Shown here: piece by piece, positions 35,501 through 44,294 of the stretch
How the letters are laid out: each line of letters starts with the position of its first letter
Position numbering within the stretch: position 1 is the first letter of the stretch
NCBI RefSeq assembly: GCF_014779655.1
Contig: NZ_JACXYX010000006.1
Coordinates: 186,001 to 250,000 of the forward strand
Origin: Nocardioides ganghwensis
GTDB lineage: Bacteria; Actinomycetota; Actinomycetes; Propionibacteriales; Nocardioidaceae
DNA length: 64,000 nucleotides
Reading direction: 5' to 3'
Translations under genes and position numbers: made by a program
Notes under the pieces: model-generated
Seen by the model: the letters and a program-made list of their open reading frames with translations, nothing else
The model's database searches: none
What the model was told of the DNA's origin: nothing

Positions 35501-35780
35501 CGGCGCGCTCGACGACCCGGCCGACCGGTCGTACACGTCCGGAGGTGCCGAGCTGGTCCAGCTCGGCATCGACGACGACTCCGCGACCGCCAAGGTCCAG
35601 GCCCAGCCGCCCCACGCCGACGACGGGGCCGAGCGGCTCGCGCTCCGTGCCGGGCTGGCGCGGGCCGCCGACCTCGTCCGGGCCGAGACGTTCCCCGCCA
35701 CGGTGGGGTCCCACTGCCGGGACTGCCCGTTCACGGCCATCTGCCCGGCCAAGGGTGCAGGGAGCGTGACCGTCCAGTGA
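32547..35780 (+). CDS. adnA: UvrD-type helicase with C-terminal Fe-S nuclease domain (AdnA-like)
   Basis: A 1077-residue superfamily 1 helicase-nuclease. The Walker A AGPGTGKTTT is at residues 41-50, Walker B VDEYQDTD near 245-252 and GDPHQSIYGFRGAD follows. The C-terminal part is a RecB-type nuclease with VVVVDFKSAR near 951-960 and a QLALYQY motif. Cys829 plus Cys1057, Cys1060 and Cys1066 (C-x2-C-x5-C) match the Fe-S cage of AddB/Cas4-type nucleases. With the next gene it should form AdnAB, the DNA-end-resecting motor-nuclease of actinobacteria. GTG 32547; the 3' end overlaps adnB by 4 bp. Confidence 0.87.
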   Translation: MSTPTTRYRLVQPDREVVVPELDEHQQRVVDHEGGPLLVLAGPGTGKTTTLVEAIVDRIERRGASPDAVLALTFSRKAAEQLRDRVTARVARTTSAASCSTFHSFAYALVRKYAPAELYEGAIRLLSAPEADVVLRELLRDNPESVVWPEQLRRAAGTRGFVREVQAVLARAREKGLDPAGLRALGIEHDLPELVAAGLFLEQYLTVLDNLGATDYSDLIRRAVIEAETHRDELRARWSHVFVDEYQDTDPGQVALLRALAGDGRNLTVVGDPHQSIYGFRGADVRGILDFPASFPTTAGSSAPVVVLQRTRRFGPRILLAAGRVASRLSLTGSIAPDAREAFLAPEAVPGPQGAGRVEVVTYDTERAEAERLADLLRRAHLEDGIAWDRMAVLVRSGRASIPPLRRALAAAGVPVEVASDDLPLVRDPAVVPLLDGLRAVVNLDNDDPDSPDFLDPGRVESLLLSPLGGLDASDLRALVRRLRAREKDAADASDRRTSRELLRLAVVEPGFLEGLDGPDVERAAALATLLGEGARMLAERAGVEDVLWHLWSGTSWPQRLRRQVDGGGAGARRAHRDLDAIVALFDLASRAVDQRDHVGVAAFFASVVAQQLPADTLAEQGVRGAAVRLLTAHRSKGLEWDLVVVAHVQQEGWPDLRRRTTLLGADRIGVDASGHPDLVPPVTTRALLMEERRLFYVACTRARRRLVVSAVRSPDDDGEQPSRFLEELGVTIDHQDGRPPRPLSLGGLVAEMRRTAADPAVSPAMREAAARRLAALAAEEVDGRPLVPAADPSSWWGTRSTTRSVQPIRDPDRPVPISASMLESILVCPAQWFFEREAGGVSAVHQSANLGQVLHALAERVALGELPAEVEPLMGEVEAVWDRLAFRTPWSRHRELARIRKAVARFVRWHLDNPREFLGAEQRFQSVVDVDGRPVRLTGFADRLEIDDAGRVVVVDFKSARTAPTGPAVAGNLQLALYQYAVDSGALDDPADRSYTSGGAELVQLGIDDDSATAKVQAQPPHADDGAERLALRAGLARAADLVRAETFPATVGSHCRDCPFTAICPAKGAGSVTVQ

Positions 35781-38700
35781 TCCCGCCAGTCCAGCCAGTC
35801 CAGTCTGCCCAGGACGCGCAGTCGGGCCAGCCGTTCCGACCGGTCCGGCTCGACACCCCCGAGGACCTGCGCGCCCTCATGGGTGCCACGCACGCCGCCA
35901 GCGACGAGCAGTGGGCCGCGATCACCTCCCCGCTGCGACCCACGGTGGTGGTGGCCGGCGCCGGCAGCGGCAAGACCACCCTGATGGCGCAGCGCGTCGT
36001 GTGGCTCGTCGCCACCGGCAAGGTGCGGCCCGAGGAGGTCCTGGGCCTGACCTTCACGACCAAGGCCGCGGCCGAGCTCCGCCAGCGCGTCACCGCGGCG
36101 CTGGGCGCGGCCGGGCTGCTCGACCGCTCGGTCGTCGCCGAGGGCGAGGACGTGCTCGAGCCCACCGTCGCCACCTACCACGCCTACGCCGCCAACCTCC
36201 TCACCGACCACGGCCTGCGGATCGGCCACGAGCCCGACACCCGCGTCGTCTCCGACGCCTCGCGCTACCAGCTCGGCGCCCGGGTCATCGAGCGGTTCAC
36301 CGGCCAGATCGAGCTGCTCACCGACCACCCGGCGACCGCGATCCAGAACCTCCTCGCCCTCGAAGGCGCGATGAGCGAGCACCTCGTCGACGCCGACGAC
36401 GTGCGGCGCGTGGACGAGGACGCCCGTCGTGGCTTCGAGCGGGCCCTCGCCGAGGAGCAGGCCGGCAAGGCCCGCAAGACCTACCTCGAGCCGCCGGCCA
36501 AGGCGATCAACGCGATCGACCGGCGCGCCGAGCTGCTGCAGCTCGTCACCGGCTACCGGCGCCTCAAGGCCGACCTGGGCCTGATGGACTTCGGCGACCA
36601 GATCGCGCTCGCGGCCCGGCTCGTGGAGGACCAGCCCGAGGTCGGCGAGCTCGAGCGGGCGCGCTTCAAGGTGGTCCTCCTGGACGAGTACCAGGACACC
36701 TCCGTCGCGCAGGCCACGATGCTCGCGCGACTCTTCTCCGGCCCGGACGCCGACCACGGGCTCGGCCACCCGGTGATGGCCGTCGGCGACCCCAACCAGG
36801 CGATCTACGGCTGGCGCGGGGCGTCGGTGTCCAACATCCTCAACTTCGCCGACACCTTCCCGGCCGCCGAGGGCGAGCCGGGGCGGCTGCCGCTCACGGT
36901 CAACCGTCGCTCCGACCGCCACATCCTCGACGTCGCCAACCGGCTCGCCGAGCCCCTGCTCGCCGCCTACGGCGACAAGGTGGCCCGCCTGCGCGCCGCC
37001 GACGGGGCGGCCGACGGGCACGTGGAGGCCCACGTGTTCGAGCGCTCGGCCGACGAGCTGGCGTGGCTGGCGACCGAGGTGCAGCGGGTCCACGAGGCCG
37101 GGACCGCGTGGTCCGAGATCGGGGTCCTGAGCCGCGACAACGCGCAGGCCGAGGAGGTCTACGACGCGCTCACCGCCGCCGGGGTCCCCGTCGAGATCGT
37201 CGGCCTGTCGGGACTGATCCGGCTGCCCGAGGTCGCCGAGGTGGTGGCGACCCTGACGCTGATGCACGACGTGACGGCCAACTCCTCCATGCTGACCCTG
37301 CTGACCGGTCCGCGGTGGGCGATCGGCCCGCGCGACCTGCGCCTGCTGGCCGAGCGCGCGGCGGAGATCGCGGGCGTGCGCGGCCGCAAGGAGACCGCGT
37401 CGATCGCCGAGCAGCTCCTCCAGATCGCCGACGGCATCGACGCCTCCGAGCTGCCGGCGCTCAGCGACGCAGTCGAGTCGCCGGGTGAGGCGGCCTACTC
37501 GCCCGAGGCGCTCGACCGGTTCGGCCTGCTCGCGGCCGAGCTGCGCCGCCTGCGCGCCCACGTGGGCGACCCGCTCCTCGACGTGGTGCGTCGCATCATC
37601 GACACCACCGGCGTCGACGTCGAGCTCGCCTCGGCGACCTCGCCGGCCGCGGCCGCACGCCGCGACAACCTCGACCTCTTCGTGAAGGCGGTCGCGGAGT
37701 TCCAGTCGGTCGACGGCGACGTCACCCTCCCCGCGCTGCTGGCCTACCTCACCGCCGAGGACGACCAGGGCAACGGCCTCGACGTGGCCACCCCCACCGC
37801 CGCCGACTCGGTCAAGCTGCTCACCGTCCACCGCGCCAAGGGCCTCGAGTGGTCATCGGTCTTCTGCGTGGGCGTGGGGGAGACCCGGTTCCCGAGCAAC
37901 CGCTCCCGCACCCTGTGGACGTCCTCGCCGGCGGTGCTGCCCGCACCGCTGCGCGGCGACCGGGCCGACCAGCCGCAGCTCGCCGGTCACGACAAGGCGG
38001 CGCTCGACGCCTACCGCGCCGCGACCAAGGCCCACGACGCCGAGGAGGAGCTCCGGCTCGGCTACGTCGCCTTCACCCGGGCGGCGGACCACCTCAGCGT
38101 GACCTCCTACGTCTGGGGCCAGCGCTCCACGCCCTTCGGACCGTCTGCCTACCAGCAGGTGGTGCGCGACCAGCTCGACGACTGGGGCCGCCCGGTCGAG
38201 CGGTGGCTCGAGAAGCCGCCGCCCAGGTCGCCCAACCCCAACGACGACGTCGACACCTCGCGCCCGTGGCCGGTGCCCGGAACCGGCGAGGAGGCGCGCC
38301 GCCGTCTGGCGGCGGCCGACCTCGTACGCTCCGTCGACCCCACCGCTCCCGACGACGGGCTCGACGTGGTCGAGGCGGCCCGGGTGGCCGAGTGGGACGA
38401 CGACCTGGCCCAGCTCCTCGCCGAGGCCCGCGCCGAGCGCGCCACCACCCTCGACCTCCCGCTGCCCAGCAGCCTGTCCGTCACGTCGCTGGCCCGGCTG
38501 CGCGACGACCCCGACGGGTTCGCCGCCGAGCTCGCCAGGCCCATGCCGAGGCCGCCCGCGCCGGCCGCCCGCTTCGGCACCGCGTTCCACGCCTGGGTCG
38601 AGCACCGGTTCGGCCAGCAGGCCCTGATCGAGCCCGACGAGCTCCCGGGGCGTGCCGACGCGGGCATCGACGACGAGGCCGACCTCGGCGAGGTGGTCAA

Positions 38701-39043
38701 GCGGTTCGAGGACGGCCCCTTCGGCGACCGTGCCCCCCACGCGGTCGAGGCCCCCTTCGCGCTGGTGCTCGCCGGCCAGGTCGTCCGCGGCCGCATCGAC
38801 GCGGTCTACGCCGAGCCGGGCTCCGTGGGCGACGGCTTCCTCGTGGTCGACTGGAAGACCAGCCGCCACGAGACGGCCGACCCGCTCCAGCTCGCCCTCT
38901 ACCGCCTCGCCTGGTCCGAGCTCACCGGCACGCCCCTCGAGCACGTACGCGCGGCGTTCCACTACGTCCGCACCGGCCGCACCGTCGAGCCGCCCGACCT
39001 CCCGGGCCGCGCCGAGCTCGAACGGCTGCTCGCCGAGGTCTGA
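35777..39043 (+). CDS. adnB: UvrD-type helicase-nuclease (AdnB-like)
   Basis: A 1088-residue superfamily 1 helicase-nuclease. Walker A GAGSGKT is at residues 61-67, Walker B LLDEYQDTS near 300-308 and GDPNQAIYGWRGAS follows. The C-terminal RecB-family nuclease carries FGTAFHAWVEHRFGQ, VVDWKTSRHE near 1023 and QLALYRLAW. Unlike AdnA here it lacks the Cys cluster. The partner gene overlaps by 4 bp, giving an obligate heterodimer like mycobacterial AdnAB for double-strand-break resection. GTG 35777 is chosen for that overlap. The N-terminus contains a Pro/Gln/Val-rich tail. Confidence 0.87.
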   Translation: MIPPVQPVQSAQDAQSGQPFRPVRLDTPEDLRALMGATHAASDEQWAAITSPLRPTVVVAGAGSGKTTLMAQRVVWLVATGKVRPEEVLGLTFTTKAAAELRQRVTAALGAAGLLDRSVVAEGEDVLEPTVATYHAYAANLLTDHGLRIGHEPDTRVVSDASRYQLGARVIERFTGQIELLTDHPATAIQNLLALEGAMSEHLVDADDVRRVDEDARRGFERALAEEQAGKARKTYLEPPAKAINAIDRRAELLQLVTGYRRLKADLGLMDFGDQIALAARLVEDQPEVGELERARFKVVLLDEYQDTSVAQATMLARLFSGPDADHGLGHPVMAVGDPNQAIYGWRGASVSNILNFADTFPAAEGEPGRLPLTVNRRSDRHILDVANRLAEPLLAAYGDKVARLRAADGAADGHVEAHVFERSADELAWLATEVQRVHEAGTAWSEIGVLSRDNAQAEEVYDALTAAGVPVEIVGLSGLIRLPEVAEVVATLTLMHDVTANSSMLTLLTGPRWAIGPRDLRLLAERAAEIAGVRGRKETASIAEQLLQIADGIDASELPALSDAVESPGEAAYSPEALDRFGLLAAELRRLRAHVGDPLLDVVRRIIDTTGVDVELASATSPAAAARRDNLDLFVKAVAEFQSVDGDVTLPALLAYLTAEDDQGNGLDVATPTAADSVKLLTVHRAKGLEWSSVFCVGVGETRFPSNRSRTLWTSSPAVLPAPLRGDRADQPQLAGHDKAALDAYRAATKAHDAEEELRLGYVAFTRAADHLSVTSYVWGQRSTPFGPSAYQQVVRDQLDDWGRPVERWLEKPPPRSPNPNDDVDTSRPWPVPGTGEEARRRLAAADLVRSVDPTAPDDGLDVVEAARVAEWDDDLAQLLAEARAERATTLDLPLPSSLSVTSLARLRDDPDGFAAELARPMPRPPAPAARFGTAFHAWVEHRFGQQALIEPDELPGRADAGIDDEADLGEVVKRFEDGPFGDRAPHAVEAPFALVLAGQVVRGRIDAVYAEPGSVGDGFLVVDWKTSRHETADPLQLALYRLAWSELTGTPLEHVRAAFHYVRTGRTVEPPDLPGRAELERLLAEV

Positions 39044-39216
39044 CCGCCCTCGTCCTGCCCCGCCGAGGGGTGCCCCAGCCACGTTCCGTACGCCGCGAGG
39101 GTGGCTCCCGCACCCCCGGCGGGCGCGTCGTACGGCGCCATGCGGGCGAGCGGTGAGTGAGACATCTTCCGAGCGCTCAGAATCAGCGTCACGCACCGCC
39201 CGCCAGCACGGGCAGG

Positions 39217-39927
39217 TCAGCCCAGCGCGGCAGCGAGCGCGATCTCGACCATCTCGCCGAAGGTCTGCTCGCGCTCCTGCGAGGTCGTCTCCTGGCCCGT
39301 GACGATGTGGTCGGACACCGTGCAGATCGCGAGCGCTCGCCGGCCGTGCTTCGCGGCGAGGGTGTAGAGCGCGCTCGCCTCCATCTCCACGGCGAGCACG
39401 CCGTACTTCACCATCTCGCCCAGCAGCTCGGGGCGGGAGGGGTAGAACGAGTCGCTCGAGAAGATCAGCCCGACGTGGAACGGCGAGCCGCCCTCCCGCG
39501 CCTCGGCAGCCTCGACTGCGCCGCGCAGGAGGCCGAAGTCGGCGACAGGCGCGTAGTCGATGCCGTGGAAGGTGATCCGGTTCATCGAGGAGTCCGTGCA
39601 CGCGCCCGAGGCGATGATGACGTCGCGCACACCGACCGCCTCGGTGACCGCGCCGCACGAGCCGACCCGCACGACCGACTGCACGTCGTAGTCGGTGAAG
39701 AGCTCGTTGACGTAGATCGCCATCGACGGCTGGCCCATGCCGGAGCCCTGCACGGAGACGGGCTGTCCGTTCCAGGTGCCGGTGAAGCCGTACATCCCGC
39801 GGACCTCGCTGTAGCAGCGGGCGTCGGAGAGGAAGCTCTCCGCGATCCACTTCGCCCGGAGCGGGTCGCCGGGCAGCAGGACGGTGGGGGCGATGTCGCC
39901 GGACTGGGCGCCGATGTGCGTGCTCAC
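39217..39927 (-). CDS. deoD: Purine-nucleoside phosphorylase, DeoD type
   Basis: A 236-residue hexameric-type nucleoside phosphorylase. Conserved features are VLLPGDPLRAKWIAE near residue 17, VRVGSCGAV near 86, and AVEMEASALYTLAA with SDH(I) near 205. It phosphorolyses purine nucleosides to a base and (deoxy)ribose-1-phosphate in salvage. It lies on the opposite strand between adnB and nudC, interrupting an otherwise mycobacteria-like gene order. The 173 bp between it and adnB shows no further gene. Confidence 0.93.
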   Translation of the reverse strand: MSTHIGAQSGDIAPTVLLPGDPLRAKWIAESFLSDARCYSEVRGMYGFTGTWNGQPVSVQGSGMGQPSMAIYVNELFTDYDVQSVVRVGSCGAVTEAVGVRDVIIASGACTDSSMNRITFHGIDYAPVADFGLLRGAVEAAEAREGGSPFHVGLIFSSDSFYPSRPELLGEMVKYGVLAVEMEASALYTLAAKHGRRALAICTVSDHIVTGQETTSQEREQTFGEMVEIALAAALG

Positions 39928-39960
39928 GTGGGGCGACGCTACCGGCTAGCGTTGCGGGTC

Positions 39961-40884
39961 GTGAGCACCGAGCGCCCCCTCCCGCACGTCGCCCTCTCCG
40001 CCCACGCCCACAACCGGATGGGCCTGCGGCGCACCGACGACGCGTGGCTGGCCGCCTGCATGGCCGACCCGGCGACCCGGGTGCTGGTGGTGGCCGGCAA
40101 CCGGCTGCGGCCGGTCGACGGCGCCGTCGAGTGGGTCGGCCCGGACCGCGCGCCCGACGGGACGCTCGTCCTGCTCGGCGAGGCGGACGACGTCGTGCAC
40201 CTCGCCGTCATCGTGGCCCCCCGGGATACGGCGGGCGCCCCCGAGGAGTGGGTACCGCTGCGCTCGGTCCTGTCGGTGCTCGCGGAGCACGCCCCGCACC
40301 AGGCGCCGCTGCTGATGCACGCCATCGGGCTGGCGGAGTGGCACCACGCCACCCGCTTCTGCCCGCGCTGCGGCGGCACCCTCGTCAGCCGCGCCGCCGG
40401 CCACGAGCTGCGGTGCACCCAGTGCGACCGTGCCCAGTTCCCGCGCACGGACCCGGCGGTGATCATGGCGATCACCCACGGCGAGGGCGACGACGAGGCG
40501 ATCCTGCTGGGTCGCAACACGGCGTGGCCGGTCGGCCGCTGGTCCACGCTCGCGGGGTTCTGCGAGCCGGGGGAGACCCTCGAGGACGCCGTGCGCCGCG
40601 AGGTCGACGAGGAGGTCGGCGTACGCGTCGGCGAGGTCCGCTACTTCGGCAGCCAGCCGTGGCCGCTCCCGTCGAGCCTGATGCTCGGCTTCACCGGCCG
40701 GGCCCTCACCACGGACATCGACGTCGACGGCGCCGAGATCGAGGAGGCCCGCTGGTGGACCCGCGCCGACCTCGCGGCAGCCGCCCGAGCCGGGGAGCTC
40801 GTCGTGCCGCGCGGCATCTCGATCTCGTCCTCGCTCATCGAGAGCTGGTACGGCCGCCCGCTCGACGGTCCCGGCTGGGACTGA
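39961..40884 (+). CDS. nudC: NAD(+) diphosphatase/NAD-cap decapping hydrolase NudC
   Basis: A 307-residue NudC. The zinc site CPRCGG...CTQCD is near residues 135-158, the Nudix box GFCEPGETLEDAVRREVDEE near 200-219, and the NudC-specific SQPWPLPSSLMLGF motif follows. It cleaves NAD(H) to NMN and AMP and can remove NAD caps from RNA. GTG 39961 is preceded by TAGCGT 8 bp upstream and no Shine-Dalgarno site, so it is probably leaderless. In mycobacteria nudC also sits near adnAB and uvrD2. Confidence 0.92.
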   Translation: MSTERPLPHVALSAHAHNRMGLRRTDDAWLAACMADPATRVLVVAGNRLRPVDGAVEWVGPDRAPDGTLVLLGEADDVVHLAVIVAPRDTAGAPEEWVPLRSVLSVLAEHAPHQAPLLMHAIGLAEWHHATRFCPRCGGTLVSRAAGHELRCTQCDRAQFPRTDPAVIMAITHGEGDDEAILLGRNTAWPVGRWSTLAGFCEPGETLEDAVRREVDEEVGVRVGEVRYFGSQPWPLPSSLMLGFTGRALTTDIDVDGAEIEEARWWTRADLAAAARAGELVVPRGISISSSLIESWYGRPLDGPGWD

Positions 40885-40899
40885 GCGGGCCGGACCTGG

Positions 40900-41379
40900 T
40901 CAGGGAGCGGTCGGGTCGCTGATGTCGACCGGCGCCGCCGGGATGCCGTCGCGCAGAAGTGCTGCGAGCAGGTCGCCCAGCGTCGGCGGGAAGACGGTCT
41001 CCGTCGCGGAGCGCAGGACGTCGGTGCTCCACCACCGGAACCCCAGGACCGTACGCACCTCGTAGTCGCTCAGCTGCGCCGGCGCCGGGACGTAGTGCGC
41101 CACCCGGTGCAGGAGCCAGTCCTCGTGGACCTCGACGGTCCGGCCGTCGAAGCGGTAGGTGTGCTCACGCGTCCACACGTGGTCCCCGGGCGGCAGCACG
41201 GCGAGGCCCGTCTCCTCGTACGCCTCGCGCCGCGCCGCCTGGTCCAGCGACTCGCCGAGGTCGACGCCCCCGCCGACGGGGTACCAGCTGCGCAGGCCGG
41301 TGCGCGGGTCCGCCGCGTGGACCAGGAGCACGCGGTCGTGCTCGTCGAGCAGCAGGAGCTTGACGCTCGCCCGGGGCAC
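40900..41379 (-). CDS. Nudix hydrolase
   Basis: A 159-residue Nudix protein. The Nudix box GGGVDLGESLDQAARREA continuing into YEETGL is complete, near residues 36-60. It hydrolyses a nucleoside diphosphate linked to another moiety; the substrate is unknown. The start is GTG 41379. It converges on nudC and is 16 bp downstream of the next minus-strand gene. Confidence 0.88.
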   Translation of the reverse strand: MPRASVKLLLLDEHDRVLLVHAADPRTGLRSWYPVGGGVDLGESLDQAARREAYEETGLAVLPPGDHVWTREHTYRFDGRTVEVHEDWLLHRVAHYVPAPAQLSDYEVRTVLGFRWWSTDVLRSATETVFPPTLGDLLAALLRDGIPAAPVDISDPTAP

Positions 41380-41395
41380 GCGGGGCCGGACGCCG

Positions 41396-41863
41396 TCAGT
41401 CGCAGTTGTCGCAGATGCCCGTGGCGGGCACCGCGATGAAGCAGCGCGGGCACAGGGTGACCGGCTTGTCGCTGGCGGCGACGCGCGTCGGCCGCGGGGT
41501 CCCGGTGTTCCGGGTCGTCGTGCTGCGGGGCGACGTCGAGCGCGTACGCGGGGCGACGGCCCGCGTGCCGGGCACCCGCTCGCTCGGGGGCGAGTCGTCG
41601 CGGATGTCGAAGCCCAGGCGCGTCAGGGCCTTGCTCGCGCCCGCGGAGCCGCCGGGGATGTCGGCCGGCGTGAGCGTACGACCGGTCGCGAGGCCGTGCG
41701 CGATGCCGGCGATCGCCGCGGCGTCGTACTCCCTGCCGTGGGGGAGCAGGACGTGCGTGGAGACGCCGCCGCGCACCAGCATGTAGTTGGCCCCGCCTGC
41801 CGCGTCCCAGGTCTCGATGGCGGTGAGGACGTGGTCGCGGTCGATCGAGTTCAGCAGTGACAC
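41396..41863 (-). CDS. Hypothetical protein with C-terminal zinc-ribbon
   Basis: A 155-residue protein with a globular N-terminal part (about residues 1-80) and a Ser/Thr/Arg-rich linker. It ends in LCPRCFIAVPATGICDNCD, a CxxC...CxxC zinc ribbon. I recognise no named family. The N-terminal GGANYMLVRGGVS and TGRTLTPADIPG stretches look conserved. It lies between mycoredoxin and a Nudix gene on the minus strand, and the gap to mycoredoxin is 32 bp, so co-transcription is likely. Confidence 0.7.
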   Translation of the reverse strand: MSLLNSIDRDHVLTAIETWDAAGGANYMLVRGGVSTHVLLPHGREYDAAAIAGIAHGLATGRTLTPADIPGGSAGASKALTRLGFDIRDDSPPSERVPGTRAVAPRTRSTSPRSTTTRNTGTPRPTRVAASDKPVTLCPRCFIAVPATGICDNCD

Positions 41864-41895
41864 GACCTCAGGCTAACCCCGGAGCACGCTGTCGC

Positions 41896-42138
41896 TCACG
41901 CGAGGGCGGCAAGCTTGTCCTTCACCTGCGCCACCGACGGGTTGGTGAGCGTGCTCCCGTCGGCGAACAGCAGCGTCGGCACGGTCTGGTTGCCGCCGTT
42001 GGCCTGCTCGACGGTGAACGCCGCCTCCGGCTCCTGCTCGATGTCGACCATCGAGAACGCGATGCCCTCCCGGTCGAGCTGGCTCTTGAGGCGGTGGCAG
42101 TAGCCGCACCAGGGCGTGGTGAACATCGTGAAGGTCAT
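41896..42138 (-). CDS. mrx1: Mycoredoxin/glutaredoxin-like thiol oxidoreductase
   Basis: An 80-residue thioredoxin-fold protein with the active site WCGYC (Cys11, Cys14) and the conserved TVPTLLFADGSTLTNP segment with cis-Pro. Mycoredoxin-1 reduces mycothiol mixed disulfides in actinobacteria. It is divergent from uvrD2, as in mycobacteria where it lies between uvrD2 and neighbouring genes. The symbol reflects that similarity and is not proven. Confidence 0.88.
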   Translation of the reverse strand: MTFTMFTTPWCGYCHRLKSQLDREGIAFSMVDIEQEPEAAFTVEQANGGNQTVPTLLFADGSTLTNPSVAQVKDKLAALA

Positions 42139-42223
42139 GGGATGGAGTGTCCCCTCCGGCGTCTAGGGTGAAGAACAAGGGTCAGACAGCCCTCTCAACC
42201 ACGATCCCCCAGGAGTTGTTCCG

Positions 42224-44290
42224 TTGCTCGAAGCGCTGGACCCCGAGCAGCGACAGGTCGCCGAGGCGCTCCGCGGACCGGTGCGCGTCCTGGCGGGCGC
42301 GGGCACCGGCAAGACCCGCGCCATCACGCACCGCATCGCCCACGGGGTGGCGCAGGGCGTCTATGCGCCGACCGAGGTCCTCGCGCTCTCGTTCACGACC
42401 CGGGCGGCAGGGGAGATGCGCGAGCGGCTGCGCTCCCTCGGCGCCCCCGGCGTCCAGGCCCGTACGTTCCACTCCGCCGCGCTGCGCCAGCTGCGGTTCT
42501 TCTGGCCGCGGGTGCACCAGCGCGAGCTGCCCGAGCTCACCGAGTCCAAGCTCGGCATGCTCGCCCTCGCCGCGCGACGTCAGCGGCTCGGCGTCGACCA
42601 GGCCACCCTGCGCGACCTCGCGAGCGAGATCGAGTGGGCCAAGGTCTCCAACGTCAGCCCCGACTCCTACGCCTCGATCGCGCGCACCCGCGGCCGCGCG
42701 GTCTCCGGGATGGAGCCCGAGGTCGTGGCCCGCGCCTTCGACGCCTACGAGGAGGTCAAGCGCGGCCAGGGCCGCATGGACATGGAGGACGTGCTGCTCT
42801 TCGGCGCCGGCCTCCTCGCCGACAACGAGGCCGTCGCAGCCCAGGTCCGCCGCCAGTACAAGTGGTTCGTCGTCGACGAGTTCCAGGACGTCTCACCGCT
42901 CCAGCACGCGCTGCTCGACCTCTGGCTCGGCGGTCGCGACGAGCTGTGCGTCGTCGGCGACCCCGCCCAGACGATCTACTCCTTCGCCGGGGCCGACGCC
43001 CGCTACCTGCGCGAGTTCACGCAAGCCTTCCCGACCGCGACCAGCGTCGAGCTCGTCCGCAACTACCGCTCGACCCCCGAGGTCGTCGCAGCGGCCAACC
43101 AGCTGCTCGCCGGCACCCCCAGCAAGGGCGTCGACCTCGTCGCCCAGCGTCCCTCCGGCGCCCGGATCAGCTGGCGCGAGGCCCCCGACGAGGTCGCGGA
43201 GGCGGACGCCGTCGCCGAGCGGGTGGCCGCGCTGCGCGCCTCCGGCACCCCCGCGAGCCGGATGGCGGTGCTGCTGCGCATCAACGCCCAGTCCGAGCGC
43301 TTCGAGGAGGCGCTGGCGGCTCGCGGCCTGCCCTACGTCGTACGCGGCGCCGCACGCTTCTTCGACCGTGCCGAGGTGCGGCAGGCGATCACCCTGGTCC
43401 GCGGCGCCGCGCGCAGCGGCGAGGCGTCGGGCGCCGTCGCGGACGCGGTCGTGGCGGTGCTGTCGCAGATGGGCCACTCGACCGATCCCCCGGAGGGCAG
43501 GGGAGAGGTCCGCAACCGCTGGGAGTCCCTGCAGGCGCTCGTCGACCTCGCGACCGAGTTCGGCCGCGAGCGACCCGAGGCGGGTGTCGGCGACTTCGTC
43601 GACGACCTGGACCGCCGGGCGAGCGAGCAGCACGCGCCCGTGGCCGACGCGGTCACCCTCGCCACCATCCACTCCGCCAAGGGCCTGGAGTGGGACGCCG
43701 TCTTCGTCGCCGGCATGCACGAGAAGATGATGCCGATCTCGCAGGCGCAGACGCCGGCCGAGGTCGAGGAGGAGCGGCGCCTGCTCTACGTCGCGATGAC
43801 CCGGGCCCGCGACGAGCTCGCCGTGTCGTGGGCGACTGCCCGAGAGCCCGGGGGACGGTCCAACCGCGGCCACTCGCCCTTCCTCGCGCCCCTGCTCGAC
43901 GGGGTGCCCGGGGTCTCCGGGCAGCGCCGCGAGCGCACCCGGCGCAACCGCGCCGCCATGCACTGCCGCGAGTGCGGCGCGGCGCTCTCCACGGCGGTCG
44001 AGAAGAAGACCGGCCGGTGCGCCGACTGCCCGGCCTCCTACGACGAGGCTCTCTTCGAGCGGCTGCGCGCGTGGCGGCTCGCCCGCGCCACCGAGGACAG
44101 CGTCCCCGCCTTCGTGGTGTTCACCGACGCCACCCTCCAGCTCATCGCCGAGCACGTCCCGAGCGACGAGAAGGGGCTGCGCGCGATCAGCGGTGTGGGT
44201 CCCGGCAAGATCGCGAAGTACGGCGACGACGTGCTCGCGCTGGTCGCCGGGGAGGCCGCCGGAGCCGTCTCCGAAAAGAAATCTCGGTAA
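42224..44290 (+). CDS. uvrD2: UvrD2-like DNA helicase with tetracysteine and HRDC domains
   Basis: A 688-residue superfamily 1A helicase. The P-loop AGAGTGKT is at residues 24-31, Walker B VVDEFQDVSP near 222-231 and GDPAQTIYSFAGAD follows. After the motor comes a tetracysteine zinc motif (CRECG...CADC) near 581-603, then an HRDC domain to the C-terminus. This architecture matches mycobacterial UvrD2, an essential helicase. TTG 42224 is preferred because AGGAG lies 8 bp upstream. It is followed by whiB7, again as in mycobacteria. Confidence 0.9.
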   Translation: MLEALDPEQRQVAEALRGPVRVLAGAGTGKTRAITHRIAHGVAQGVYAPTEVLALSFTTRAAGEMRERLRSLGAPGVQARTFHSAALRQLRFFWPRVHQRELPELTESKLGMLALAARRQRLGVDQATLRDLASEIEWAKVSNVSPDSYASIARTRGRAVSGMEPEVVARAFDAYEEVKRGQGRMDMEDVLLFGAGLLADNEAVAAQVRRQYKWFVVDEFQDVSPLQHALLDLWLGGRDELCVVGDPAQTIYSFAGADARYLREFTQAFPTATSVELVRNYRSTPEVVAAANQLLAGTPSKGVDLVAQRPSGARISWREAPDEVAEADAVAERVAALRASGTPASRMAVLLRINAQSERFEEALAARGLPYVVRGAARFFDRAEVRQAITLVRGAARSGEASGAVADAVVAVLSQMGHSTDPPEGRGEVRNRWESLQALVDLATEFGRERPEAGVGDFVDDLDRRASEQHAPVADAVTLATIHSAKGLEWDAVFVAGMHEKMMPISQAQTPAEVEEERRLLYVAMTRARDELAVSWATAREPGGRSNRGHSPFLAPLLDGVPGVSGQRRERTRRNRAAMHCRECGAALSTAVEKKTGRCADCPASYDEALFERLRAWRLARATEDSVPAFVVFTDATLQLIAEHVPSDEKGLRAISGVGPGKIAKYGDDVLALVAGEAAGAVSEKKSR

Positions 44291-44294
44291 TACC

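Noticed and set aside
38962-39192. 76-codon minus-strand frame after adnB
   Set aside because: It mostly overlaps adnB, has no motif and no ribosome site.
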